From positions 461,501 to 525,500 of the forward strand of contig NW_026063245.1 of assembly GCF_024362695.1 (NCBI RefSeq): 64,000 bases of DNA, given 5' to 3'. The notes beneath the pieces are model-generated. The model was not told where the DNA came from, searched no databases, and saw only the letters and a program-made list of their open reading frames with translations. The stretch comes from Pectinophora gossypiella. Taxonomy: Eukaryota > Arthropoda > Insecta > Lepidoptera > Gelechiidae. This document shows positions 1 to 11,314 of this stretch, in pieces. The position numbers and the translations under genes were made by a program. How positions within the stretch are numbered: the stretch's first letter is position 1; every line of letters starts with the position of its first letter.

Positions 1-2999
1 CCGCATCAGGGAGACACCCTACAGCCTGGCGAAACTATCGCACCTGGAACTTTTTTGTTTTCACGAAGCCTATTAAAGTCTTGGTCAAATTTTATCGCCA
101 GTGAAAAAAACAAAATGGCCGAAAAACAAGATGGCCGCCATACAAATTTTTGTTTTTCCAGAAAATGTCTCACGAGGTAAAAATGATGTATTGGGGTGTG
201 ATCGGAACGTCATCTTGGAAAACTGCTCCGCATCAGGGAGACACCCTACGGCCTGGCAAAACTATAGCACCTAGAACTTTTTTGATTTCACGAAAACAAG
301 ATGGCCGCCATACAAAGCTTCGAACTAATACAGGACACGCGAGCAGCTTGCTGCGAGCGAACCACGCGACATCTAGTTATTATTATTATTATTATATTAT
401 ATATAGCTGCAAACCCACTGACTGACTGACTGACTCACTCACTCACTCACTGACATAATTGTTCTCCCAGAAGGAGTGTCGGGGGGTGAAAATGATGTAT
501 GGGGGGTGCAATCGGGACCTCCCGGTGAGTATGGGAAAACTTCCAGATCTTGGAAAACTGCTCCGCATCAGGGAGACACCCTACAGTCTGGCGCAACTAT
601 TATAGCTGGATCAATTTTTTTTTCGCAAGACCTATTTAAATCTTGGTCAAATTCTATTGTGGGTGAAAAAAAATCAAAATGGCGGAAAAACAAGATGGCC
701 GCCATACAAAATTTTATTTTTCCACAAAATGTCTCGTGGGTAAAAACTGTGTATGGGGCTGTAATCGGAACGTATTGTTGAGTATGGAAATACTTCTCGA
801 TCTTGAAAACCTGCTCCGCATCAGGGAGACACCCTACGGCCTGGCAAAACTATAAAACCTGGAGCAATTTTTCTTTCGCAAAACATATTTAAATCTTGGT
901 CAAATCCAATCCCCGCTGAAAAAAAAACAAAATGGCGGAAAAACAAGATGGCCGCCATACAAAATTTTCGTTTTTCCCGAAAATGCCTCGGGGGTAAAAA
1001 TAATGTATGAGGAATGTGATCGAAACATCATGTTGAGTATGGAAATACTTTTCGATCTTCGAAAGCTCCTCCGCATCAGGGAGACACCCTACAGCCTGGC
1101 GAAACTATCGCACCTGGAACTTTTCTGTTTTCACGAAGCCTATTAAAGTCTTGGTCAAATTTTATCGCCAGTGAAAAAAAAACAAAATGGCCGAAAAACA
1201 AGATGGCCGCCATACAAATTTTTGTTTTTCCAGAAAATGTCTCAGAGGTAAAAATGATGTATTGGGGTGTGATCGGAACGTCATCTTGGAAAACTGCTCC
1301 GCATCAGGGAGACAACCTACGGCCTGGCAAAACTATAGCACCTAGAACTTTTTTGATATCACGAGACCTATTCAAGTCTTGGTCAAATTCTATCGCGGTA
1401 AAAAAAATGGCGGGAAAACAAGACACGCGAGCAGCTCGCTGCGAGCGAACCACGCGACATCTAGTTATTATTATATTATATATAGCTGCAAACCCACTGA
1501 CTCACTCACTCACTGACATAATTGTTCTCCCAGAAGGAGCGTCGGGGGGTAAAAATAATGCATGAGAAAAGTGATCGGGACCTCCCGGTGAGTATGGGAA
1601 AACTTCCAGATCTTGGAAAACTGCTCCGCATCAGGGAGACACCCTACGGCCTGGCGAAACTATCGCACCTGGAACGATTCTTTTTTCACAAAACCTACTT
1701 AAATCTTGGTCAAATTCTATTGTCGGTGAAAAAAAATCAAAATGGCGGAAAAACAAGATGGCCGCCATACAAAATTTCGTTTTTCCAGAAAATGTCTCGT
1801 TGGTAAAACTGATGTGTGGGAATGTAATCGGAGTGTCTTGTCGAGTATGGAAACACTTCTTGATCTTTAGAAACTGCTCCGCATCAGGGAGACACCCTAC
1901 GGCCTGGCAAAACTATCACATCTGAATCAATTTTTTTTTCGCACCATTTATTAAAATCTTGGTCAAATTTTATCACCGGTAAAAAAAATACAAAATGGCG
2001 GAAAAACAAGATGGCTGCCATACAATTTTTTTGTTTTTCCTGAAAATGCCTCGAGGGTAAAAATTATGTATGGGGATGTAATCGGAACGTCTTATTGAGT
2101 ATGGATATACTTCTCGATCTTGGAAAGCTGCTCCGCATCAGGGAGACACCCTACGGCCTGGCAAAACTATAATACCTGGAGCAATATTTTTTTCACGAAA
2201 CCTATTTAAATCTTGGTCAAATTTTATCGCCGGTGAAAAAAAAACAAAATAGCGGAAAAACAAGATGGCCGCCATACAAAATTTTCGTTTTTCCCGAAAA
2301 TGCCTCGGGGGTAAAAATGATGTATGAGGAATGTGATCGAAACATCATGTTGAGTATGGAAATACTTTTCGATCTTCGAAAGCTGCTCCGCATCAGGGAG
2401 ACACCCTACAGCCTGGCGAAACTATCACACCTGGAACTTTTTTGTTTTCACGAAGCCTATTAAAGTCTTGGTCAAATTTTATCGCCAGTGAAAAAAAAAA
2501 CAAAATGGCCGAAAAACAAGATGGCCGCCATATAAATTTTTGTTTTGCCAGAAAATGTCTCGGGTGTAAAAATGATGTAAAGGGGTGTGATCAGAACGTC
2601 ATCTTGGAAAACTGCTCCGCATCAGGGAGACACCCTACGGCCTGGCAAAACTATAGCACCTAGAACTTTTTTGATTTCACGACACGTATTTAAGTCTTGG
2701 TCAAATTATATCCCCGGTGAAAAAGAACAAAATGGCCGAAAAACAAGTTGGCCGCCATAAAAATTTTTGTTTTTCCGGAAAATGTCTCAGAGGTAAAATT
2801 GATGATCGGAACGTCATCTTGGAAAACTGCTCCGCATCAAGGGTCACCCTATAGCCTGGCAAAACTATAGCACCTAGAACTTTTTTGATTTCACGAGACC
2901 TATTTAAGTCTTGGTCAAATTCTATACAAAGCTTCGAACTAATACAGGACACGCGAGCAGCTTGCTGCGAGCGAACCACGCGACATCTAGTTATTATAC
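1..2999 (+). repeat. Tandem array of ~252-bp units, left part
   Basis: Each unit carries CTCCGCATCAGGGAGACA, then CTTGGTCAAATT, an A-run, AAAATGGCGGAAAAACAAGA, TGGCCGCCATAC, and a GT-rich stretch. Units recur about every 252 bases. The last unit of each composite is about 25 bases shorter and is followed by a terminal block (GCAGC-TT-GCTGC hairpin, then GCGAACCACGCGACATCTAG). Terminal CTAG copies lie at 373-376, 1461-1464 and 2987-2990 here, and at 5931-5934, 6980-6983 and 8287-8290 in the right part. After each comes a TTA/TA spacer, a new start (AGCTGCAAACCCACTGAC) and CCAGAAGGAG(C/T)GTCGGGGGG. The array is therefore a head-to-tail row of composite elements holding 4-8 units each. Open frames through the units are broken by A-run length changes, so I do not call genes. 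The CTAG|T end after a hairpin suggests a Helitron-like origin. Confidence 0.85.
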
Positions 3000-3001
3000 T
3001 A

Positions 3002-3028
3002 CACTTCTCATCAAAAAAATCGAAACAC
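3002..3028 (+). repeat. Tc1 terminal inverted repeat, left
   Basis: 27 bases identical to the reverse complement of 4611-4637. It lies next to the TA duplication at 3000-3001. Confidence 0.95.
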
Positions 3029-3271
3029 CTTGCAAGTTTACGTTTTGTCAGGATTATCAGAAAAATGTGTACATTTAGGAATAAATGTTAAATGTTGTTT
3101 AATAGTGAGTAATATGAGCTTATCAAATCTTAATGTTAATGTTCTAAATTTAAATGAATTTTTCATAGGTTTCGTATTTTGTTAAATGAGTCATTTTTAT
3201 TCCGTATGGAGTATAAAGGAAATGGATAAAACAACACACGTAAATGAAAAAAAAAGCTAAAAAACGTTTAT

Positions 3272-4300
3272 TTAATAACTTGTATTCCCTCCCCGAGCTC
3301 TAATTACTGCTTCCATACGGTTCTTCATCGATCGGATGAGAGTCACGATCACATGCTGTGGTATATTGTCCCATTCCTCTTGGATTGCATCTTGCAGCTG
3401 GCTAAGTGTTTCTGGGGCAGGATCTCTTGCTCGAATTCGTCTCTTTAATTCATCCCACAGATGTTCAATGGGATTCATGTCCGGGCTTCTTGCTGGCCAT
3501 TCCATAATAGAGATATCGACTTCGTTAAGATAATCTCGTACGACGCCCGCGGTGTGAGCCCTAGCATTGTCGTGCATGAATATGAAGCCGTTGCCAATAA
3601 AATGTGCATAGGGCATCACATGAGGCTCGAGACACTCTTCGACGTACCGATGACAGTTTAGTGCAGGCAGACGTGGCCCAGACACGAAAGCAAGCTCTGT
3701 CTTACCGTCGGCGCTGATTCCTCCCCAAACCGTCCACGAACCGCCACCATAGCTGACCTTTTCTTCAATGCAGCATTGTGCATAGCGTTCTCCGTCTCTT
3801 CTGTAGACCTTGTTCCTTCCGTCGTTACCATACAGCATAATTTTACACTCATCAGAAAAGAGAACTTTGCTCCACTGTAGGTATGACCAATTTAGGTGCT
3901 CACGTGCAAAGTTAAGGCGCGCTCTTCGATGGTCTGCAGTTAATTTCGGCCCATTTGCTGGCTTATGCGGTACCAGTCCACGATCCTTCAACCTTCTTCT
4001 AATTGTAGAGTCACTTACAGCCACCCTTCGTACAACACGAAGCCGCTGCTGCAGTTGAAAAGCGTTAAGGCGTCGATTTCTTAAAGAAGTTGTTACAATA
4101 AATCGATCATCTCGCTCAGAAGTGACCCGATTCCTGCCAGATCCTGAACGGCGCGTGAACAAACCAGTCTCCCGATAACGTTTATAGACTCTATGAACAG
4201 ATGACAGGCTTAGATGCAGTCTTGCAGCCACAACACGCTGACTAAGGCCAGAATCCAGCAATGCCACAACTTGGGCGGCTTCTGTGGGCGAAGTATCCAT
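3272..4300 (-). CDS. Tc1-like DD34E transposase, intact
   Basis: A 342-aa cut-and-paste DNA transposase. Residues 1-60 form a helix-turn-helix paired-like DNA-binding region (SQRVVAARLHLSLSSVHRVY), followed by a second HTH (about 75-110). The catalytic RNase H-like triad is visible as D150 (LFSDEC), D244 (FMHDNARAHT) and E279 (SPDMNPIEHLWDELK). Exactly 34 residues separate D244 from E279, which is the Tc1-clade DD34E signature. Length fits the family (about 340 aa). The start chosen is the first ATG of the open frame, and the stop lies about 270 bases inside the left end. No frameshift or stop interrupts it. It should act in the nucleus on the 27-bp ends of its own element. Copy-number history cannot be read from one window. 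Confidence 0.95.
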   Translation of the reverse strand: MDTSPTEAAQVVALLDSGLSQRVVAARLHLSLSSVHRVYKRYRETGLFTRRSGSGRNRVTSERDDRFIVTTSLRNRRLNAFQLQQRLRVVRRVAVSDSTIRRRLKDRGLVPHKPANGPKLTADHRRARLNFAREHLNWSYLQWSKVLFSDECKIMLYGNDGRNKVYRRDGERYAQCCIEEKVSYGGGSWTVWGGISADGKTELAFVSGPRLPALNCHRYVEECLEPHVMPYAHFIGNGFIFMHDNARAHTAGVVRDYLNEVDISIMEWPARSPDMNPIEHLWDELKRRIRARDPAPETLSQLQDAIQEEWDNIPQHVIVTLIRSMKNRMEAVIRARGGNTSY

Positions 4301-4610
4301 ACGTTTTAGAAAAAAAACCTTTTTTCAGACGTCCCAAAGTCACAGTATTGAAATAAAAAACAAAAAGTTTAAGGATAGGCGCCAATTTTTAGTTTTTAAA
4401 CGCTAAATGTACTCCAACCCTAAACACACATTTGTCTCAAAACAGTGATTCATTTCGTTTATAAGATAAACAAATGAAATTCTAATTTTGAATTAAGAAT
4501 TTTCGCTTATTACTGTAATGGCCAAACTGCCAGCTATACATTTATGTATTTTTTTTCATCGTATGAATTCTTTTTTGTGTTAAATTCGGACAGAAACAAT
4601 GAAAACGGAA

Positions 4611-4637
4611 GTGTTTCGATTTTTTTGATGAGAAGTG
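4611..4637 (-). repeat. Tc1 terminal inverted repeat, right
   Basis: 27 bases that are the inverse of 3002-3028, followed directly by the second TA (4638-4639). Confidence 0.95.
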
Positions 4638-4639
4638 TA

Positions 4640-7600
4640 TATATAGCTACAAACCCACTGACTCACTGACATAATTGTTCTCCCAGAAGGAGCGTCGGGG
4701 GGTCAAAATGATGTATGGGGGGTGTGATCGGGACCTCCCGGTGAGTATGGGAAAAATCCCATATCTTGGAAAACTGCTCCGCATCAGGGAGACACCCTAC
4801 GGTCTGGCGCAACTATTATACCTAGAACGATTTTTTTTTCGCTAAACCTATTTAAATCTTGGTCAAATTCAATCGCCGGTGAAAAAAAATCAAAATGGCG
4901 GAAAAACAAGATGGCCGCCATACAAAATTTTGTTTTTCCAGAAAATGTTTCGGGGGTAAAAACGATGCATGGGGACGTCATCGGAAGATCATGTTGAGAA
5001 TTTAAATACTGCTCAACCTTCGAAAACTGCTCCTCATCAGGGAGGCACCCTACGGCCTGGCGAAACTATCGGACCTGGAACGATTCTTTTTTCACGACAC
5101 CTACTTAATTGTTGGTCAAATTCAATCACCGGTGAAAAAAAATCAAAATGGCGGAAAAACAAGATGGCCGCCATACAAAATTTTCGTTTTTCCAGAAAAT
5201 GCCTCGGGGATAAAAATGATGTATAGGACGTGTGATCGGAACGTCATGTCGAGTATGAAAATACTGCTGGATCTTCGAAAACTGCTCCGCATCAGGGAGA
5301 CACCCCACGGCCTGGCAAAACTATCGCACCTGGAACGATTCTTTTTTCACAAAACCTATTTAATTCTTGGTCAAATTCTATCGTAGTTGAAAAAAAATCA
5401 AAATGGCGGGAAAAAAAGATGGCCGCCATACAAAATTTTCGTTTTTCCCGAAAATGCCTCGGGGGTAAAAATTATGTATGAAGAATGTGATCGAAACATC
5501 ATGTTGAGTATGGAAATACTTTTCGATCTTCGAAAGCTGCTCCGCATCAGGGAGACACCCTACAGCCTGGCGAAACTATCGCACATGGAACTTTTTTGTT
5601 TTCACGAAGCCTATTAAAGTCTTGGTCAAATTTTATCGCCGGTGAAAAAAAAACAAAATGGCCGAAAAACAAGATGGCCGCCATACAAATTTTTGTTTTT
5701 CCAGAAAATGTCTCAGAGCTAAAATTGATGTATAGGGGCGTGATCGGAAAGTCATCTTGGAAAACTGCTCCGCATCAGGGAGACACCCTACGGCCTGGCA
5801 AAACTATAGCACCTAGAACTTTTTTGATTTCACGAGACCTATTTTAGTCTTAGTCAAATTCTATCGCGTTAAAAAAATGGCGGGAAAACAAGACACGCGA
5901 GCAGCTTGCTGCGAGCGAACCACGCGACATCTAGTTATATTATATATAGCTACAAACCCACTGACTGACTCACTCACTGACATAATTGTTCTCCCAGAAG
6001 GAGCGTCGGGGGGTCAAAATGATGTATGGGGGGTGTGATCGGGACCTCCCGGTGAGTATGGGAAAAATCCAAAATCTTGGAAAACTGCTCCGCATCAGGG
6101 AGACGCCCTACGGCCTGGCCAAACTATCGCACCTGGAAAGATTCTGTTTTCGCGAAACGTATTTAATTCTTGGTCAAATTCAATTACCAGTGAAAAAAAT
6201 TCAAAATGGCGGAAAAACAAGATGGCCGCCATACAAAATTTTGTTTTTCCAGAAAATGTCTCGGGGGTAAAAATTGTTTATGGGGGTGTGATCTGGACCT
6301 CCCGGAGAGTATGGGAAAACTTCTAGATTTTGGAAAACTGCTCCGCATCAGGGAGACACCCTACGGCCTGGCAAAACTATCGCACCTGGAACGATTATTT
6401 TTTCACAGAACCTATTTAAATCTTGGTCAAATTCTATCGTGAGTGAAAAAAAATCAAAATGGCGGAAAAACAAGATGGCCGCCATACAAATTTTTCGTTT
6501 TTCCTGAAAATGCCTCTGGGATAAAAATTATGTATGAGGGTTTTGATCGAAACATATTGAAGAGTATGGAAATACTTCTCGATCTTTGAAAACTGCTCCG
6601 CATCAGGCCGGCACCCTACGGCCTGGCGAAACTATCGCATCTGGACCGTTTTTGTTTTCACGAAACCTATTTAATTCTTGGTCAAATTTTAACCCGGTGA
6701 AAAAAAAAACAAACAGGCGGAAAAACAAGATGGCCGCCATTCAAAATTTTGTTTTTCTAGAAAATTCCTCAAGGACAAAAAATATGTATAGGGGTGTGAT
6801 CGGAACGTCATCTTGGAAAACTGCTCCGCATCAGGGAGACACCCTACGGCCTGGCAAAACTATAGCACCTAGAACTTTTTTGATTTCACGAGACCTATTT
6901 AAACAAGATGGCCGCCATACAAAGCTTCGAACTAATATAGGACACGCGAGCAGCTTGCTGCGAGCGAACCACGCGACATCTAGTTATTATTATTATATTA
7001 TATATAGCTACAAACCCATGTACTGACTGACTGACTCACTGACAGGGTTGTTCTCCCAGAAGGAGTGTCGGGGGGTGAAAATGATGTATGTGGGGTGTGA
7101 CCGGGACCTTCCGGTGAGTATGGGAAAACTTCCAGATCTTGGAAAACTGATCCGCATCAGGGAGACACCCTACGGCCTGGCAAAACTATAAAACCTGGAG
7201 CAATTTTTCTTTCGCGAAACATATTTAAATCTTGGTCAAATCCAATCCTTACCGAAAAAAAACCAAAATGGCGGAAAAACAAGATGGCCACCATACAAAA
7301 TTTTCGTTTTTCCCGAAAATGTCTCGTGTGTAAAAAATGTGTATGGGGGTATAATCGGAACGTATTGTTGAGTATGGAAATACTTCTCGATCTTGAAAAT
7401 CTGCTCCGCATCAGGGAGACACCCTACGGCCTGGCAAAACTATCACATCTGGATCAATTTTTTTTTCGCACAATGTATTTAAATCTTGGTCAAATTTTAT
7501 CGCCGTAGAAAAATAATCAAAATGGCGGAAAAACAAGATGGCCGCCATACAAAATTTTCGTTTTTCTCCAAAATGCCTCGGGGGTGAATATGATGTAAGA

Positions 7601-10397
7601 GGTATGTGATCAAAATGTCATGTTGAGTATGGAAGTACTTCCCAACCTTCAAAAACTGCTCCGCATCAGGGCGGCACCCTACAGCCTGGCGAAACTATCG
7701 CACCTGAAACATTTTTGTTTTCACGAAACCTACTTAATACTTATCCAATTTTATCGCCGGTGAAAAAAAAAACAAGATGGCCGCCATACAAAATTTTCGT
7801 CTTTCCAGAAAATGCCTCGGGGGTAAAAATGATGTTTGGGAGGTGTGATCAAAATGTCATGTTGAGTATGGAAATACCTTTCGACCTTCAAAAACTGCTC
7901 GGCATCAGGGCGGCACCCTACGGCCTGGGAAAACTATCGCATCTGGAACTTTTTTGTTTTCACGAAACCTATTTAAATCTTGGTCAAATTTTATCGCCGG
8001 TAAAAAAAACAAAATGGCCGAAAAACAAGATGGCCGCCATATAAATTTTTGTTTTTCTAGAAAATGTCTCGGGTGTAAAAATTATGTATAGGGGTGTGAT
8101 CGGAACGTCATCTTGGAACACTGCTCCGCATCAGGGAGACACCCTATGGCCTGGCAAAACTATAGCACCTAGAACTTTTTTGTTTTCACGAGACCTATTT
8201 TAGTCTTGGTCAAATTCTATCGCGGTAAAAAAATGGCGGGAAAACAAGACACGCGAGCAGCTTGCTGCGAGCGAACCACGCGACATCTAGTATTATTATT
8301 ATTATTATATTATATATTATATATAATATATATAGCTGCAAACCCACTGACTGACTGACTGACTCACTGACAGGGTTGTTCTCCCAGAAGGAGTGTCGGG
8401 GGGTAAAAATGATGTATGGGGGGTGTGACCAAGATCTTCCGGTGAGTATGGGAAAACTTCCAGATCTTGGAAAACTGCTCCGCATCAGGGAGACACCCTA
8501 CAGTCTGGCGCAACTATTATACCTGGATCAAATTTTTTTTCGCAAAACCTATTTAAATCTTGGTCAAATTCAATCGCCGGTGAAAAAAAAACAAAATGGC
8601 GGAAAAACAAGATGGCCGCCATACAAATTTTTAGTTTTTCATGAAAATGCCTCTGGGATAAAAATTATGTATGAGGGTTTTGATCGGAACGTCTTTAAGA
8701 GTATGGAAATACTTCTCGATCTTTGAAATCTGCTCCGCATCAGGGAGACACCCTACGGCCTGGCGAAACTATTGCACCTGGAACTTTTTTGTTTTCACAA
8801 AACCTATTTAAATCTTTGTTAAAATTTTATCGCCGGTGAAAAAAAACAAAATGGCCGAAAAACAAGATGGCCGCCATACAAAATTTTGTTTTTCTAGAAA
8901 ATTCCTCAGGGTTAAAAAAACGTATAAAGGATTTAATAGGAACGTAATGTTGAGTATTTAAATACTGCTAGATCTTCGAAAACTGCTCCGCATCAGGGAG
9001 ACGCCTTACAGTCTGGCGAAACTATCACACCTGGAATGATTCTTTTTTCACAAAACCTACTTAAATCTTGGTCAAATTCTATCGTGGGTGAAAATAAATC
9101 AAAATGGCGGAAAAACAAGATGGCCGCCATACAAAATTTTATTTTTATAGAAAATGTCTCGGGGGTAAAACTGATGTATGGGGGGTGTGATCAAAACGTC
9201 AAGTTGAATATAGAAATACTTCTCGACTTTCGATAACTGCTCCGCATCAGGAAGACAACCTACGGCCTGGTAAAACTATCGCTCTTGGAACATTTTATTT
9301 TTCACTTAACCTACTTAAATCTTGGTCAAATTCAATCGCCGGTGGAAAAAAATCAAAATGGCGGAAAAACAAGATGGCCGCCATAAAATTTTTCATTTTT
9401 CCTGAAAATGCCTCGGAGGTAAAAATTATGTATAGGGTTGTGATCGGAACGTCATGTCGAGTATGGAAATACTTCTCGGTTTTCGATAACTGCTCCGCAT
9501 CAGGAAGACAACCTACGGCCTGGTAAAACTATCGCTCTTGGAACATTTTATTTTCCACTTAACCTACTTAAATCTTGATCAAATTCAATCACTGGTGAAA
9601 AAATATCAACATGGCGGAAATACAAGATGGCCGGCATACAAAATTTTGTTTTTCCAGAAAATGTCTCGGGGGGTAAAACTGATGTATGGGGGGTGTGATC
9701 AAAACGTCAAGTTGAATATAGAAATATTTCTCCATTTTCGAAAACTGCTTCGCATCAGGGAGACAACCTACGGCCTGGCAAAACTATCGCTCTTGGAACA
9801 TTTTTTTTTCCACTAAACCTACTTAAATCTCGGTCAAATTCAATCACCGGTGAAAAAATATCAAAATGGTGGAAAAACAAGATGGCCGCCATACAAAATT
9901 TTGTTTTTCCAGAAAGCGTCTTGGGGGTAAAAATAATGTTTTTCGGAACTAATTAAAATGATTTGATAGGAACGCCATGATGAGTACGAAAATACTTCCC
10001 GATCTTCGAAAAGTGCTCTGCATCAGGGCGACACCCTACGGCCAGGCAAACCTATCGCACCTGGAACTTTTTGTTTTCACTAGATCTATTTAAGTCTTGG
10101 TCAAATTCTATCCCTGGTGAAAAAAAAAAATGGTGGAAGTTTTGTTTTTTCCAAAAGGAGGCTTGGGGGGTTAAAATAATGTATAGGTTTGGTATGATCG
10201 GAACGTCTTGTTGAGTATGAAATTCTTCTCGACTTTCTGAAACTGCACCGCAACAGGGAGACAACCTTCAGCCTGGCAAAACTATCGCACATGGAAAAAT
10301 TCTTTTTTCAAAAGGACTATTTAAATCTTCCTCAGATTCTATCGCCGGTGAAAAAAAATCATAATGGCGGAAAAACAACATGGCCGTAGGTGGGTTG
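4640..10397 (+). repeat. Tandem array of ~252-bp units, right part
   Basis: Continuation of the array at 1-2999 after the Tc1 insertion. Composite starts (AGCTRCAAACCCA) are near 4645, 5948, 7006 and 8335. Terminal CTAG blocks are at 5931-5934, 6980-6983 and 8287-8290. The last composite (8335 to about 10397) has the most units and increasing divergence, and it lacks the terminal hairpin block, fading out after TGGCGGAAAAACAACATGGC. The spacer before 8335 is expanded to (ATT)n(TA)n. Related units in reverse orientation occur at 52464-53250, so the family is dispersed and not confined to this locus. Confidence 0.85.
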
Positions 10398-11024
10398 TGT
10401 CAGGATATTTTTTATATTAGCAAAACTATTAAAAAAAATTATGTGGTTTCAAAATGGCGGCGAAGCTAACCTAGCCACTTGGCTTCAAATCAATTACATT
10501 ATTAATTAACTATACAATTCTTGTACTTAGCTCAAACAGAGGCACTACCATGACATTTTACAGTATGCCTGCCTATATCTATGTGGTTTTTTCAACGAGA
10601 AAGCAATACCTACTAATCTAATTTCGATCCAATGCTAAAATTTATTTTTTCTTATTATAATAACACGTTACTCTCGACATACCAGACGTTCCTAAAAAAA
10701 TATGGATGGTGCTGTCCAGATTTAACTTTCACATTGCTCGGGTAAATAATTATTCAAAAATATAATGTAATGGTAGAGAAGAATAAAGTGCTTGATATTC
10801 TCTGAATAATGAGTGGGAGATTTGTTGTGCCTGGGTGTAATAACAAGGCTCATCATTTATACCCAAAAACAAAGGTACAGTTTGGTCAGAACAGGCTTGG
10901 CTGATCACCCGATTATCTGAAAGTAAGATGATCCGTGCTTTGGATGGCATTTTAAGCTATTGGCCCCAGTTACTACTTATTGATGTAAGTAGTTGTTACA
11001 TAAACCAGACTAAATATATTGACA
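10398..11024. other. Unassigned stretch between satellite and Helitron A
   Basis: AT-rich sequence with no gene I can support. A short plus-strand frame at 10807-10880 begins MSGRFVVPGCNNKAHHLYPK and faintly recalls a THAP zinc-finger start, but the first cysteine is missing and nothing follows. Confidence 0.5.
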
Positions 11025-11257
11025 CTAGCTGGTACCCGCGACTTCGTCTGCGTACTTTTAATTTGAATATTAAGGATTATATAAAAGGAACGGTATAGCA
11101 TGTGATTAAAAGAGAGTAAGTAGGTATATTTAAAAAAAATAAAAAATATCTGTTTACAGTCGTTATAAAGTACCTATGTATTCCATTGAGTGGCAGAAAT
11201 TACCTAGGAATATTTATCGGTCCCTTATGTCCAAGACACTTACAGGGGTCAGCGTCA

Positions 11258-11314
11258 CGTTGTGTACAAAAATATTTTAAAATGACCTAATTTAAAACTT
11301 TTTTGTACACAACG
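11258..11314. repeat. Conserved hairpin inside Helitron A
   Basis: Inverted repeat with arms CGTTGTGTACAAAAA and TTTTTGTACACAACG around an AT-rich loop. The same structure is kept in copies B (30309-30365) and C (55587-55643). Confidence 0.8.

Larger units (their letters stand above)
3002..4637 (-). mobile_element. Intact Tc1/mariner-type transposon
   Basis: A 1636-bp element with perfect 27-bp terminal inverted repeats starting CACTTCTCATCAAAAAAATC at 3002-3028 and, inverted, at 4611-4637. The TA target duplications are at 3000-3001 and 4638-4639. Removing the element joins a TTATTATACTATATATAGCT-type spacer that matches the other junction spacers of the satellite array, so the pre-insertion site is clear. 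One intact transposase gene fills most of the interior on the minus strand. Intact ends, target duplication and ORF together suggest a recent, possibly autonomous copy. Activity itself cannot be judged from sequence. Confidence 0.95.

Noticed and set aside
1..10264. Many open frames of 60-146 codons through the satellite, most with LLRIRETPYGLAKLSHLE
   Set aside because: The unit length near 252 is a multiple of three, so frames stay open by chance. A-run length changes and stops break them differently in each unit, and no known domain appears.
10807..10880. Possible THAP-domain start (MSGRFVVPGCNNKAHHLYPK)
   Set aside because: The first zinc-binding cysteine is absent, the frame ends soon after, and no downstream THAP motif follows.
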